From: Galaxea fascicularis
Taxonomy: Eukaryota > Cnidaria > Anthozoa > Scleractinia > Euphylliidae
Reading direction: 5' to 3'
Assembly: GCA_948470475.1 (NCBI GenBank)
Contig: OX419345.1
Span: 17,029,933 to 17,093,932, forward strand
DNA: 64,000 nucleotides
Position numbers and translations under genes: made by a program. This document shows positions 24,501-36,075 of the stretch, piece after piece. Every line of letters begins with the position of its first letter. The stretch's first letter is position 1. The notes beneath the pieces are model-generated. The model worked only from the letters and a program-made list of their open reading frames with translations. It had not been told where the DNA came from and searched no databases.

Positions 24501-27500
24501 TCCATACCTCTCCCACAGAGGGTCAATGGAAAATTCAAGGGGGAGGGGGGTGGCAAAAGCAAAAGGTTTTTAAAGAAACATATGGAGCTAAATTGGAATT
24601 TCCAGAGGGGTGGGGGTGCTCTAACATAATGGTAGTTTATGTCACCAGTGAATTGAAGTGAAGGGTTCAATAAGCCAAGCCTCACCTAGTTTGACTGTCC
24701 CATCCTCAGTCAAAAGAACATTTCCAGCTGCAATAAAGAACATTTTCAGATACAGTTGCTGACTTCATTTATAAGACAAGGGCAAAGCAGAGAAACACTG
24801 TCTTTCAAAACACAGGAGTAATGGTATTCTGTTTAGCAAGTTGGACTAAATCTAGAGCAACATGTTCTTTTAACTGGGGAAAAAAATGCAGTTGAGGTGT
24901 AACCTGTAAAACCATTGAGTATCTTGTGCATGCCAACTTTTATGTACATGTACAACTTTACAATGTTCACCAATGTGTAACTTCATTGTAAGCATGTCAA
25001 CAAGGTTGAGTAAATTTCTTTTCTAGCTAAACACTTGTATACATGTACATGTACAATGATCAGTGAAATCATAATCTCTGAGAGGAAACTCTACATAACC
25101 TACACATTGTGAGGTGTGGTCACTATAGATCAAAGGTATTGTATAATGATCCCTCCTAAAGAGCATACCTTTAACATCCCTGTGAATTCTCCCATTTCTA
25201 TGTAAATATCTAAGTCCCTAGGTAGAACAATGGAATGACAGTGTCAAAAATATTGTATTATGAAAATTGAGACCTTCTTAAAATAAATTGTCATGTTTGT
25301 GAAATAAGAATTTATGAAAACCCTTCTTTTCCTGAAATCATCAAAGGCTCCTATGAGCCAGCTCATGGATGGGGAACATAACAATACTTTGAATTTACAA
25401 CAACTTTATTTTCTAAAAAGATATGTACAAGAAACCTGTACATTCGTTTGTGTTTTGTAGGAGCACATCCTTTTCAGACACACCTCTTGGTAAAACAACC
25501 GTTTATGCGCTAATGTTTTCCGTAAAATTATGCAGTTGATTGACAGGTGCCAGAAGCACTACATTAGACGAAATTGACAGACGTTGGTAATTTGAACCGG
25601 CGCACAAACATGCAAATTTGTACACGGACTATAAAAATAATATTCAAATATGATCGCTTTGTTAAGAACTGTAACAGGCAAGTTAAAGTTTCTTACTGGT
25701 CGACGACTCATTTCAAGTTAGTTTTATAAATGTTTTTGGTCGTAATAAAATTTCCGACTATTCTGAATGCGAGATAACATACAGATAATAACATATTTCG
25801 TGAAAGTCCTGAGGGAAATTAGTCTTTACAGCCACAATGTTTTTGAGCAATTCGGGGTCCGGCACAAAACTTTTGCTTTGTAAGGTGAGATATTCAATCC
25901 ATCTAACTATGCTTTGTGCTACAATTAACTTGACTTTCCAAATTATATCCTCACAGAGAAAAATATTTGCATGCTTGTGGTCCTTGTGTTTTTGTCAAAT
26001 GTTGACAAAGTGTTATACTGATCGTTTAAGCCAAGGGATATAGCCTTTCTAAACAAGATCATATTTGCAATCGAGCGTTCACCATGAAAAGAGTGTCTTC
26101 AAAAATACTTCATTACGTACCTGCTTAAATCGATCATATGTTGCTCATAAATCAAATGCGTTGCTTGCCAGAATTCGGTTTTTTTGCTAGAAAGTCTTTC
26201 TCTTGTTTCCTTTTTTTGCCGATTTTCTTCATTCTTCCTTCTTCCATCATATTGTGGCAAAAAATTCTCGATTACTACTGCCCCAGGTACCGCACAGTGA
26301 TAAGCTTTATAGTTGCTTTTGCGATATCTCGAAGTTCATTTTCGCTGCTCTGAAGATTTCAAAGTTCAATTCTCACAGCTAGTGTTCTTCATCTTATTAA
26401 CTTTACCTTTGTTGAGTTGGAAAATCAAAAACGAAAAACCGACGCCATGAACATTAAACACGTAAACAATATCTGCAGAGCAAAATTCTCCGCCTTTGTA
26501 CTACACCCTGAAATTTGCAAACGTTGGACCAAGAAGACTATGGAGACAAAAGCAATACTTACCAGGGGAGGGACCGGGGGGGGAAGTTTAATGAATAAAT
26601 TAATCAGAATCGAGTGAGTGAGCGAATGAGTGATCCCCTGAGTGAGTGAGGGAAATTCAGACCCACAACAAAACCTCATGGCATGACTATGTCATCCATG
26701 AGCTAAAAATGAGTTTCATAATAATGTTTTAACTTTTGAGCAAGTGGATGAAACCCTGTGGTACAGGAATTGGGATAATACTGAGCATCTTGTAGAACTG
26801 TTTACCATGGTAAGATGATGGTTGTAACTTGCTATAACTTGCTGGTAAAATTTTGAACAATTAACACTGCCATTTAATTAAAAAAAAAACAACATCTACC
26901 GAACTGCTGTTACTTTAGAAAAAAATCCTGGAAGCCTTCCTCCAAAGGGGTGAGAGTTCATGCTTACCTGTAAAGCATCATGACAAATTGCAGCAATTTC
27001 AACTTCCCTAAGAGGTTTCTTGTGAACTATAGATAGAAAAAAAAAAAAAACAATTTGCCTTAAATCTCTGATATCAAGGTTCTGATTCCCATTATGTCCA
27101 GTTACAGTGCAAGTCTGGAAATCTATACCACTACTAATACATGTGTGACTTCAAGATGTAACACTAGAGGACTAACCTTCTAAAATATCTGAAGCAGATC
27201 CTACACAATATTCCATAACAAGCTGCAAAGAAAAGAGAGACACTAACATAAATGCATCTTAGACAACAAGTGCAAGAGTACTTCTTTAACGGTCTCAATA
27301 AATTCTCGAAAGCCCTCGAACGTCTCGAAACTCGACTTGAGCCTCGATCCTCGAAATTTTCGAGAATCGAGGATCGAGAATCGAGTTTCGAGTATCGAGC
27401 TTCGAGGGACTGTCAACTTACCTTTGAGCGGTACTGTATGTATCAGTCAAACTACAGACACGTTTGTAACACACCAAAATGCATACACAGTACTATTCAT

Positions 27501-29549
27501 GAAATGCCTTTGAATGGTGTACAAGTACAGTGTACCAAGATGCTTTGTCTTTGCCGATCATTTTCTTCTATTCTTATGACCGTTATGTCAGATCGAGTGG
27601 TGATAATGCAAGCAAATAATGGCTACTGATCACTGTTTAAGAATTCAAGGGTTAAGACATACATTGTAAAATTGATATTTATTCTCTTACCCATGCTGTG
27701 TGCTCTTTTAAATGACATCCTTTGTAGCTGATGGTATTCCTGTGACTACAAAGCTTTAAAAATTTCACTTCTTTTACAATATCCTGCCATTTCTCACTTG
27801 ACTGCTTGCCACTATATGACATCTTCTTGATAGCCACCACTTCGTTTGTTTTGACATTTCTGGCCTGAAACAAAAAAAAAATGCAACATCACTGTCACAC
27901 CTGTCAGGTTCTTAAGGTAACAGAGAGAATCGAGAGAATTTATATTATGGTAATGGACACTGATCAGGTGAAGCCAAATTCAGTCCCAATGAGTTATTAA
28001 CCAAAACAGTTTCAAAACAACAAACAGTATGATTAGATTATAACTATGTTACCTTGTTAATTGGACCTACAGACCAAGAAAAGTTAAGGTACATGTACAC
28101 TCAGAAAAGGGTGTGTTTTTTACAAAACTTTTTAGATTAGTTTTTTTCAATTTAATGACAGTGCCTGATAAAGTATGTACAGTAAATTGTCTGCAGTCTG
28201 AACACAATGCAGGTGCTCCTGTTTGATTGATGCAGGTAGACTTCTAAATTAACCATGCAAAAGCAGTGATCAAAGAAGTCTTGACACAAACTGCTCAATG
28301 AGCTCCTACAGCAACAGAGTTTTTCTTTTCAGCCAGCGATTGGTGATTTTTACCTCCTGTGAACAGCTCCGTCACCACCAACTGCACACCAAACAATTGC
28401 TGTTGTTAATAATTATTTTTGCTCATGTGCCCATACACTGTACATGTTCATCTCTGCCTGCTTTGCTTAAGTCGACTGCAACTTTATTTGAAAGGGAAAC
28501 CCTGCAGCTGTAAATACAGCTCCATATGTGCTCTGAAATGGTTTTAAAATCAGCTCATCATTTTAGCACTGAAAACCAATACCAGAGTTTACGTTTTGCT
28601 GCAGTAAGAAGAGGAATAGGGGTGTAGAGCATTACAGTTTTTTCCCATTCTTCTTATGGCATTTCACTAATTTTATTTTATTAAGTGTGGTGTTAACCTG
28701 GCATTTGTAAATGTGGTTTTGATATGAATTTGATTTTCTGCACTTTTTACTTCCTCTTTTGGGGATTGTCCCAAAAAGTGATATCAATTTTTTTTTGTTA
28801 CATGTATGTTAGTAGCACTTGATGAGATGCTAATTGGCCATTCCGAAATTCAAAGGGGAACTGGGGCGAGTTTCAAATTTTGAAGTAATTGATAAATTGA
28901 CACCACCACATGAAAGATTACATTGAGTTTAGTCGTTTGACCAAGTTTGATCCTTTTAGGTTGGGGATGCTGTCACAAAATTAGAAACGTTTGTATGGAT
29001 TTTGAGCTATGTTTCAAGGCCTATAACTTGGTCTCTGTTCAACCTAAAAGGATCAAACTTGGTCAAACGACTAAACTCAAGGTCATCTTTCATGTGATGG
29101 TGTCAATTTATCGATTACTTCAAAATTTGAAACTTGCCCGAGTTCCCCTTTGAATTTCGGAATGGCCAATGGGAGCCTTAGCTAACAATTTTGTTTACCA
29201 CAAGGTGACCCAAGAATGTCACCACTGAACTTGAAATATACTAACTCACATCTGCATGTCCCTTTCCTTGGGTTACTACAAGATTCACTCAGTCTAACTA
29301 AACACATACAATCAGTTGTCCCTTATCAAAAACAACCCAGTGTTAGGCAAACTGGCATTAGGCAGTCTTGAGGTTACCTAAGGCCAGTTTTACTAGTCAA
29401 CAAAACATAATACATACATAATAGACTGCTCCAAAACTGCCATGTCCAATTTCTCGAAGATCAGTGAAAAGTTTGTCTGGGTCTTGCTCATCAAATAAGC
29501 CAGCGTACTCTGGATTCCTAAAAAGTCCACCCTTACCAGCTAAGGGCAT
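10681..29549 (-). CDS. TAOK: TAO family serine/threonine kinase (TAOK1/2/3-like), complete
   Basis: A full 946-aa TAO kinase, a Ste20-type MAP3K that feeds p38/JNK and Hippo signalling and acts on microtubules in animals. There are 21 coding exons on the minus strand; every junction is AG/GT and all phases agree. Seen: glycine loop GHGSFGAVY (35-43), catalytic Lys57 in [19 protein letters not shown] (149-156), DFG (169-171), activation-loop [15 protein letters not shown] with Ser at 181, a Ser/Asp-rich linker (about 345-440), the conserved RFATIRP motif, then about 400 residues of Glu/Gln/Arg-rich coiled coil, ending in a Ser/Thr-rich tail. Human TAOK1, 2 and 3 are about 1001, 1235 and 898 aa. 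No membrane segments like those of TAOK2 are seen. The start codon at 29549 (MPLAGKGG) aligns with TAOK N-termini. Because cnidarians may hold one pre-duplication copy, no vertebrate number is assigned. Confidence 0.96.
11122..11499. mobile_element. MITE with ~40-bp TIRs in TAO kinase last intron
   Basis: Starts CTTAGGCCCGGTTCAGACAC and ends with the inverted counterpart GCGTCTGAATCGCGCCTAAG. Both arms share GTACTTTTCATGAGCCGAAC as inverted sequence. Extra internal copies of the motif GTTCGGCACATGAAAAGTTC make the interior partly repetitive. Non-coding. Confidence 0.65.
13817..13955 (+). repeat. Dispersed repeat, copy A
   Basis: Shares long blocks with 35366-35505, including GAGAATACAGGAAATGATCA, GATCAGTTGA, ACAAATTCTCC and ATGTAACATG. 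The copies are roughly 85% identical by eye. It lies in a TAO kinase intron and is non-coding. Confidence 0.6.
16070..16600. repeat. CGTGAA-motif-rich repeat element
   Basis: The motif CGTGAAACGTG and variants (ACGTGAA, CGTGATACGTG, ACGTGAACGTGAAC) recur throughout this intronic stretch. The ends look inverted (GAGGGTTTTCGTGAAACG against GACGCGTGAAAACTCTC), which suggests a degenerate transposable element. Confidence 0.4.
17061..17227. mobile_element. hAT-like MITE (TIR CAGGGCTGTCACTAA)
   Basis: Begins CAGGGCTGTCACTAATTTTT and ends CGCTTAATGACAGCCTG, its imperfect inverse. Same terminal sequence class as the element at 22787-22967. In a TAO kinase intron; non-coding. Confidence 0.6.
18525..18672. 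repeat. AT-rich inverted repeat
   Basis: GGTTTAAATTTTTCC and GGAACCAGTTTGATTATT on the left are mirrored by AATTAAACTGGTTC and ACAAATTTAAACC on the right. Probably a small foldback element. Intronic. Confidence 0.45.
19743..20427. mobile_element. 685-bp Harbinger-like MITE
   Basis: Terminal inverted repeats begin GGCTATGTTCACACGGTA and end TACCATGTGAACGTAGCC, and both sides are flanked by TTA (19740-19742, 20428-20430). The arms continue with a shared inner GACGAATTT block. A TWA-type 3-bp duplication and G-start TIR fit PIF/Harbinger. It has no transposase ORF. In a TAO kinase intron. Confidence 0.65.
20860..20990 (-). mobile_element. Possible Penelope-like element terminal fragment with hammerhead-like core
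   Basis: On the minus strand, CTTGATAAT is followed by a perfect hairpin GGTGC-AAGAT-GCACC and then GAAACGTCGG. This order (CUGAUGA-like box, stem II, GAAAC, GUC) resembles the minimal type-I hammerhead ribozymes reported in Penelope-like retroelements. The first box departs from CUGAUGA by an extra U and a G-to-A change, so cleavage activity is unlikely. No coding part is visible. Confidence 0.3.
21880..29549 (-). CDS. TAOK: TAO kinase, coding exons 1-11 (kinase domain)
   Basis: Coding exon coordinates, 5' to 3' on the minus strand: 29549-29418 (start; the exon itself begins at acceptor 29603), 27864-27691, 27222-27177, 27026-26968, 25217-25169, 24727-24686, 24134-24074, 23775-23724, 23270-23231, 23120-23024 and 21961-21880. 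They encode residues 1-278 and contain all catalytic landmarks. Most exons are very short (40-97 nt). Donors such as GTATGT, GTAAGA, GTTAGT and GTGAGG are all canonical GT. Confidence 0.93.
22032..22150 (+). mobile_element. tRNA-derived SINE fragment
   Basis: A tRNA-like head has AAGCTCAGTTTATTAGAGC (degenerate box A) and a good box B GGTTCAAACCC at 22083-22093. It is followed by CCTGAATTTTTTTCAGGCTT and the start of a SINE body. The downstream end is not resolved. In a TAO kinase intron. Confidence 0.6.
22787..22967. mobile_element. 181-bp hAT-like MITE (TIR CAGGGTTGTCA)
   Basis: Begins CAGGGTTGTCATTAGG and ends AATTAGTGACAACCCTG. It is flanked by a direct TTCGGT repeat (22781-22786 and 22968-22973). 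Related by termini to 17061-17227. Non-coding. Confidence 0.65.
24330..24493 (+). mobile_element. 164-bp MITE, copy 2 (TIR GGCTGTGCTCTA)
   Basis: Same length and same ends as 1979-2142, with shared interior blocks such as TTTGGTGCAAAAACTA and TATTTCCTGGTTGCCCAA. Flanked by GAAAA on both sides (24325-24329 and 24494-24498). Lies in a TAO kinase intron. Confidence 0.75.
27293..27412. repeat. TCGAG-rich palindromic repeat
   Basis: CTCGAA, CTCGAC, CTCGAT and GATCGAG units repeat about every 7-12 bp and form an overall inverted structure centred on CTCGAAATTTTCGAG. In a TAO kinase intron, unusually CpG-rich for this region. Confidence 0.5.
28833..29170. mobile_element. 338-bp foldback MITE with ~130-bp arms
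   Basis: Left arm ATTGGCCATTCCGAAATTC onward is mirrored almost perfectly by the right arm ending GAATTTCGGAATGGCCAAT. The two arms cover roughly 28833-28966 and 29038-29170 around a ~70-bp loop. Transcribed through, it would form a long hairpin inside TAO kinase intron 1. Confidence 0.75.
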
Positions 29550-29873
29550 AGCCGCATCAGGACCCCTCTGTCCAGAAAAGATCGGAGTACACTTGTCTAA
29601 AGCCTGAAGAGTACACAACATACGGTGTAAGTAGCTGACAAAAAATGTTAACATTGTGTCTTACATGAAACATCGGCACAGGGCAGTGCCCAGGGCCCCT
29701 GGCAACTTGCTTTTGCCTTTGGTCGACAAGGAAATCTTAGTTTTTACTTGAAATATAAATTCTGTGCATCCTGGATTTAAAACGTTCACAGCTTTTTGAC
29801 TCACTAAAAAGTTTGTTAGAGTGCAGTGTACATGTAGTGGCAGGTGTTCCATTTTATTTTTTCCAACAACAAG

Positions 29874-29979
29874 TTAACCCTTTAACTCCCGATAGTGCCA
29901 AATGGCACTTGTAGATTTTACTCTAACACCAGACAATTTTACTTGTCAATGGAGAACCCCTTGGGAGTGAAAGGGTTAA
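29874..29979. mobile_element. 106-bp MITE, tandem copy 1
   Basis: Starts TTAACCCTTTAACTCCC and ends GGGAGTGAAAGGGTTAA. The interior includes the palindrome AGTGCCAAATGGCACT. A second copy follows 30 bp later. Confidence 0.7.
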
Positions 29980-30009
29980 CCACATCTTCACCCAAAAACT
30001 ATGTCCCCA

Positions 30010-30039
30010 TTAACCCTTTAACTCCCAATAGTGCCAAAT

Positions 30040-30073
<34 letters not shown>

Positions 30074-30119
30074 TGATTTTACTCGTCAATGGAGAACCCC
30101 TTGGGAGTGAAAGGGTTAA
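30010..30119. mobile_element. 110-bp MITE, tandem copy 2
   Basis: Same TIRs and interior as 29874-29979, with a 4-bp internal insertion (TCTG duplicated near ACTCTGTCTAACGCC). Confidence 0.7.
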
Positions 30120-32690
30120 GGATAAAGGTACATAGGAAGTTTATGGACTTATTTTACTGATTGAAACCATACAGTGTAGGTGAATTAATTTCTTTATATT
30201 ACATTGTAAAATGACCACACATTGAATTCTGCTTTGCACAGTATAATTTATTGGTAATATATGAAAAACAATTGCTACTAAATAATTGTTTTTTTTCTTG
30301 CGTGCTCATTTGAAGGCATTACCATTAGGTAAGTAAGCAAGCAATGTTATTTAGCCAGGGTAGCCCATTCAGCTATGAGGCTGGTATTCAGAGGGGCCCC
30401 AGGAAATAAAGGAATGTACATTTCTTTATTCACTCCAAATTACAAAAGAAAGACCATGTCTTCCCCCCACCCACAAAGAGAGATGTCTAACTCCCTCATC
30501 ATCATACTGTTAGATACAGAAAAACTGCTCAAGAGAAAACCAAGTCCTTTTGCAGAAAATGTGGCTTTGAAAGTATGTTGAGCAAAATGTAAAATATAAA
30601 AGTGATTAATAAATTATATGTCAGCAAACTATGTAGCCCAGGCAATACCACAATACTGAGAAAATTAATTTTCTTCAATGGGAAAATCCAATCACTTTGA
30701 GTTATTGAATTGGTTAATTCAATAAACAATTCTGTATATCAAAAACTATAAACTTTGACTTTGTGCCAGCAAGGATGTCCATGGTGTAAATTAATGATTT
30801 CATCATACCATAAAATACAGAAATTAAGTGTTCTTTGACACAGCTACTTTCACAGCAGCTACAAATATGCACATGTTTTCATGTTTATTGCGGTTTTCTG
30901 TCAACAAAATGCTCCACAAACTTTACATGTAATGCTTTGACTACATACAAATAATAAGCACCTGAGAGTAGGTCCACTAGAAACTTACCATAGCTATTAA
31001 AAGCAAATAACTGTCATTATGAACCAGGAGCTTGGGATTAATTTTTCCCAAAAATTCTCAGTTAGATCCCCAACTACTGTAGTTTAATAGAAAAACAGCC
31101 CATTGACTTTAACACAGTAGCTGGATATACAGCTATTACAAGCTATTTTTCCCTGCCTACTTCAAAGCCAGTGATAATCCTGAAATCCTGATACCAATGA
31201 AGGTATTACAAATAATTTATAATAAACTACATGTAACCACTGAATCTCATAACAAAAGAACAGCAATGGTGTTAAACATTAACAAAGTCAAAGGAAATGT
31301 GACCATCACATTATTGCACATGGGCATAGTGAGGCTCTTGTAATCTTAATTTAAAAAGTCACTTACATACTGTAAGGGAGACATAATAATACATAGAGGA
31401 TAACCATAGATGTTCAATTTAGTAAATTTTTAGTAAATTGAATTACAAACAAAAATAACAACAAACTGTTTGACTCCCAAGCATTTAGCTCACGAGTTAA
31501 TTCTCGGAGTTAGTACTTGAGTAGTGTATATATACATGTATGAAAATAATAGAGTAATAGAGATGTTGTTGTTTGTTGTACAATTTGACAGTGCAAATGA
31601 TATTATATGTCTGTGATTTAAAGATTAATCCAAATACACGTACAGCAGCTGTATTCACAAATGACTATCACTATAGTAGGACAGTATGGGCAATTTTGTA
31701 CATTATATCTACAAATGTATTACAAACCAAAAATGGTACAACAGAAATCTAATACCCAAAAAAATGAAACCACTCTATGTGGAAACTCCTCAAGTACAGA
31801 TGAGGAAAAATACAACCACAATCAGAGGGGAAGATTGGTACTAAATATTTCTTATCTGTGAAAAAAAAAAACCCAATTGTATTGCCATAAAACTGGTCAC
31901 ATTACAAAGACCCAAGAAGGACGAAACTTTACACACTCAATCAAACTGCTCATACTTCTATCCATGTTAAATTCTGCATTTTTTGTCAGACATCTTGTTT
32001 GCTGTAAGTGCACTCTTCAAGCATAAAATCCCAATTCAAAGGTGTACACATGTATAAAATACTTCTCCTGCACAAGTGTTGCTAGGTAATTTTACTGCAG
32101 AACCTAATTCAGAGGAGGTTGTGATTCCAAACTCAGTTATTTTGGAAGTGTAACAGTCTTTAAAACTGTCTATTTCCTGACAACTCAGACAAAATGTAAA
32201 ACTATATATGTCATAAAATCTTCACATAAAAGGAAACAAATTAAACACAGAGTTTGACAGCTTTCCTATATTCTAGCCTCAATTCTGACAACATGATTCT
32301 TGCTGTATGATCCAATCAAACAAGATTCTAGATGACATCATCTACATTTTCCTCACGTACAACATTCGTAGGCGTGCAGTATTTTCGTTTACAACCATCG
32401 TGTAAACTCAGAAGAAAACAAAACCGAAAACAAGCACATTATTTCACGGTCAAGACAACATCTACACACAGCGGATTGAGAGACGCTCGGAAATAGTGAA
32501 ATAACTTTGGCAGACATAACTGAAATGTTGCGATATTAGCTAGAATAGCGGGCACATTAGCTGGCTTACGGCGCCAAGCGGCACGTTAATTTTTGAATAA
32601 ATTTACAGCGACATATACGGTGCAAAACTAAGGAGATTTCCACGTTTAAATCAAAGAAATGGGAAAGAATTAATCAATAATAATTATTAT
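30120..32690. other. TAO kinase 5'-UTR intron
   Basis: AT-rich with no coding exon seen. Inferred to be spliced out between an upstream untranslated exon and the exon with acceptor at 29603. Confidence 0.4.
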
Positions 32691-32696
32691 ACTTAC

Positions 32697-32880
32697 ACAC
32701 GGCATATAGATTTGAAATGGACGCTATGATTTCTCTTGATGGTTTAAAATAACGCGTTTGTCCTGTAGCACCGGAAATTAATCGACGCAAATCGATGTAA
32801 ATTCTCGCTTTCAACTCTCGTGTTCTGCTAAGTGCTACAACTGTCCAAGTAAGAGAGGGACTCGCTAAACTTCTTTGTTA
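32697..32880 (-). other. TAOK: Candidate untranslated exon of the TAO kinase gene
   Basis: A strong donor (GTGT then GTAAGTAT on the minus strand) ends at 32697, preceded by CpG-containing non-coding sequence. It could be an alternative first exon or an internal 5'-UTR exon. Only transcripts can decide. Confidence 0.3.
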
Positions 32881-33734
32881 AAAAGCAATTATTTACGTTT
32901 AAAGAATGCCAAAGGAAGGCGCTTGATGACAAAATATCTTAAAATACAGCAAAAGAACTCCCTCCGGAGAACACAACCACTTTGTGGGTGCATTCCGGAC
33001 ATAAAAGAACGCATCTATACGACTCTATTGATTCAACACGTTCACGCTGACACCGACAAGGGGAGATCAAAACCCCGCTGTAACATCCCCGACATTTCGT
33101 GTGATTTGATCGATCGGAAAACTTTTAAACAGTTCACGATGTAGAAAATTTCAAAACAAAAACTGCACGAACTTTCAGCGATCTAAACAACTTAGGGGTG
33201 CGCCCGGACTCACTTCCTTACGAGTTATAGGCTTACAAATGTAAAGGAACCTATAAACAAACCGTCACTACCGGGGGAATAATTTTCATCATGAAGAATT
33301 AAGCCGCAAGTGTTCCACGAACTTATGAGATCCCAACTGCCGCAGGTGAAATTACAAGACGGTACAGAAATCACTCGCCCATTTTACCTCGGTGGTCGAC
33401 TTGTTGAAAAACCGTCCTATCTTGACTTTCACGAGTTCTGTCCTCAGCACTAAGGCAAGCCGTTAAGGCTGAAACGTGCGTCAAGAGGCTAATGACGGTA
33501 AATTTCAAGGAATGAACCACAGAAAATTTTAGACAATCAAAGGCCCGATCTTCAATGCATTTTTGTTAACCGTGCAAATGCATGTGATCGGACATTGCAG
33601 CACCACACTTCAGTCGAAACCATTGTCCGACGGACGTACAGCGAACGAAACGAAAATTCTTTACGTTTCAGCGGCCCCATTGCCAAATATACACTTCAGA
33701 AATAGAGAACAGTAACTATAGATCCCTAGCTCAC

Positions 33735-33860
33735 CTCTTATACTTGATGTCCTTAGAAGAATCTTCATGAAACACAACAAAAACTCACGAAATGCTAATC
33801 ACTCCCCAACATCTCGCAACCAAGATGGCGACTTTCTTGCTTTACGCTTGCGCATGACGT
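33735..33860 (-). promoter_or_regulatory. TAOK: Candidate TAO kinase first exon and promoter
   Basis: A donor AAGAG then GTGAGC lies at 33735 on the minus strand. About 90-110 bp upstream there is CACGTCATGCGCAAGCG (CRE- and NRF1-like) and CGCCATCTTGG, a YY1-type motif in a normal near-TSS position. This is the best place for a housekeeping-type TSS of the kinase gene, about 4.2 kb upstream of its ATG. Confidence 0.4.
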
Positions 33861-35350
33861 GAGTTGAACAACAAATCCCGCCAGCACCCCTGTTGATTCT
33901 CAAAAACAACCCTACCTGGGGTGGGTATGGAAAGACAATGAAAAGGTTAAGATTATTTTGCGGAGAAGCAGCGCGCTTTTATAATTCATTTTTTGCCAAT
34001 CTGCATTCTGAAATTTGCTGGAAGATAGAGAAAAAAGCCCATGAAAAAATATTAATAATTGGGTCACTTTTACATCTTGTCTGCACTTTTCACTAAAAGT
34101 TAACTACTGAAAGAGACAAGGTCAACTGGTTGGTTGGCAATAATTTAAGGGACCAGATGGGGAGTAGGTGACAAGCAATTGCCACCTAGAAAAATGAAAT
34201 TAATATTGACCTCAGAAAAACAATGAATTTGTTTATTCTACTTCTTTGTTAAGACCAGGGCTCTTTACATAGCATCGTTATCAACAAGAGAAAATTACAC
34301 TTTTTTTATTGCGTCTCAATTTCAACAGATCAAAACTTTGTAAAAGACTTGCAGATCTTTAACTTTAACCCAAAAAACAATACAAACCAAAATCAACTCA
34401 ATAAAACAATAAAATAAAATAAAATAATCAACTTAATAAACAAACAAACAAATAGCACAAACAGGATGTATAATTTACATAACCAAAATACAGGTGTACA
34501 TGACCTCCACTGCTTTTTACTGGGTCTTGTTCTAATATTATCCCTTAGTGTAAGAATTTGTAGGGAAGAACAGATAAAGTGAGGCTTATCAAAATAAAGT
34601 TATATTTAGACAAAAGTTTAGTTTACCATCCTGTAAAATCATGCATGTATCACCTGATACTTCTCCTGAGTTGGCTAATATCAGGTGTTAGTATAAATCA
34701 CACATGTGAATAGTGCTTTTCATGCATTCTGATTGGTTAACTCAGAGGTGATTAGCAAAGTGCTATTCACCTCCGAGCAGCCAAAGAGAAACAAACTGGC
34801 TTTCTGTTTCAGTTTCCGACGAGGAAATTATTTGAATACACGCTAGTTATTCAGCTTGTGTGATATATACTAAAACAATAATTATTATTCACCTCAGTGT
34901 TGATTTAAGTGGCTCGGTAAATATCCACCACTATTCAACTCCACTTCGGTGAATAATTGTTAAATATTCCCCATGATTGAGTTGGAATACTTTTTTATTA
35001 TTCAACAAATTGATAACAATGCAAAGTGAACTAAGTTTATTTCAGAAAACCTGAAAAAGCTGCAGGTGTTGCTCCATGACCCATAAAATTACGTATAACG
35101 TAGGATATCTGAGTATGCATAACAACTATTGAGTGCACCATGACTGTATTTGGACAGTGTTTGCAATGTGTTGAATACAGGCTTCCGCTGTTTGCAGCCA
35201 TTGCTTGGGAAAGTGAAACTCTTATCTTCAACATCATTCCCCATTCTCGTTCTTTATCACCATTTCTAGCTCATGTCAAGTTCAATATTGCCTCCAAAAC
35301 CCTTTACATCCTAACAGTGATTACCTTGAAACTTTTCCTTATAGTATCAC
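33861..35350. other. Intergenic, small hairpin repeats only
   Basis: No gene seen. A hairpin GTGAATAGTGCTTT / AAAGTGCTATTCAC (34707-34771) and nearby TTATTATTCACCTCAGTG sequence look like remnants of small inverted-repeat elements. Confidence 0.35.
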
Positions 35351-35365
35351 TACTTCTTCAATAGT

Positions 35366-35505
35366 ACAGGGCATGAGAATACAGGAAATGATCACCAGGG
35401 ATCAGTTGACTTAACATTTACACAAATTCTCCTAACATGTAACATGAAATATGTGCAAACTGTATGGAGAATATACATGTTGAATTGTGGATTAAAGGGT
35501 TATTA
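35366..35505 (+). repeat. Dispersed repeat, copy B
   Basis: Partner of 13817-13955. Begins TACAGGGCATGAGAATACAG and includes the same ATGATCACCAG-GATCAGTTGA block in the same order. Confidence 0.6.
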
Positions 35506-35654
35506 CTTTATCTCTCAGTTAGTACGCATGCTGTGATTGGTCAATTTTGCGGGCCGTATTCTACTGTACCACCTGCTAAATTTGAAAGTTTCTTTTCCTG
35601 CATGCCCGATTAACCTCAGAGATATAATAAATATCTTACTAACCTCATTTTCGT

Positions 35655-35775
35655 GGTCCATACTGTAAGTTACAGATCGTCATGATTTCCTGTTAATTTA
35701 TGCCTTACATGCTTCACGCTTCATGGGCCATAAGTGAATAGGAAAAAACTCAGTCTGTAACTTACAGTATGGACC
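35655..35775. mobile_element. MITE with 22-bp TIRs
   Basis: Inverted ends GGTCCATACTGTAAGTTACA (from 35655) and TGTAACTTACAGTATGGACC (to 35775). An outer CTTACT / AGTAAG pairing may extend the element a further 20 bp on each side. Confidence 0.65.
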
Positions 35776-36066
35776 TTGAACTCAGTAAGAGGCAAGGTAG
35801 GCCAGGCATGTGCGAAAGGAAAAGCAAATTTTAGACTCTCATCAAACTTGAGCTACAGTGTAAGTACTAAAGCTTAATTCCAAAAGGCTTTGTACCCTAA
35901 AATAGCTCAATATAATTCCTGAAAGGGATCATAGCCTAATAGGGAAGAAATAAGCCACTATATCTGATGACCAAAATAATGCCTACATGTAGGAGATCAT
36001 CCAAGGCAACCCACCTCCCTGACCAAGATGTCACTCAGAAATAATCATATTTTAAAATACTGGTAG

Positions 36067-36072
36067 TTTATT
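36067..36072 (-). promoter_or_regulatory. Poly(A) signal of the CCDC86-like gene
   Basis: AATAAA on the minus strand lies only a few bases after the stop codon at 36076-36078, implying a very short 3' UTR. Confidence 0.6.
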
Positions 36073-36075
36073 AAT

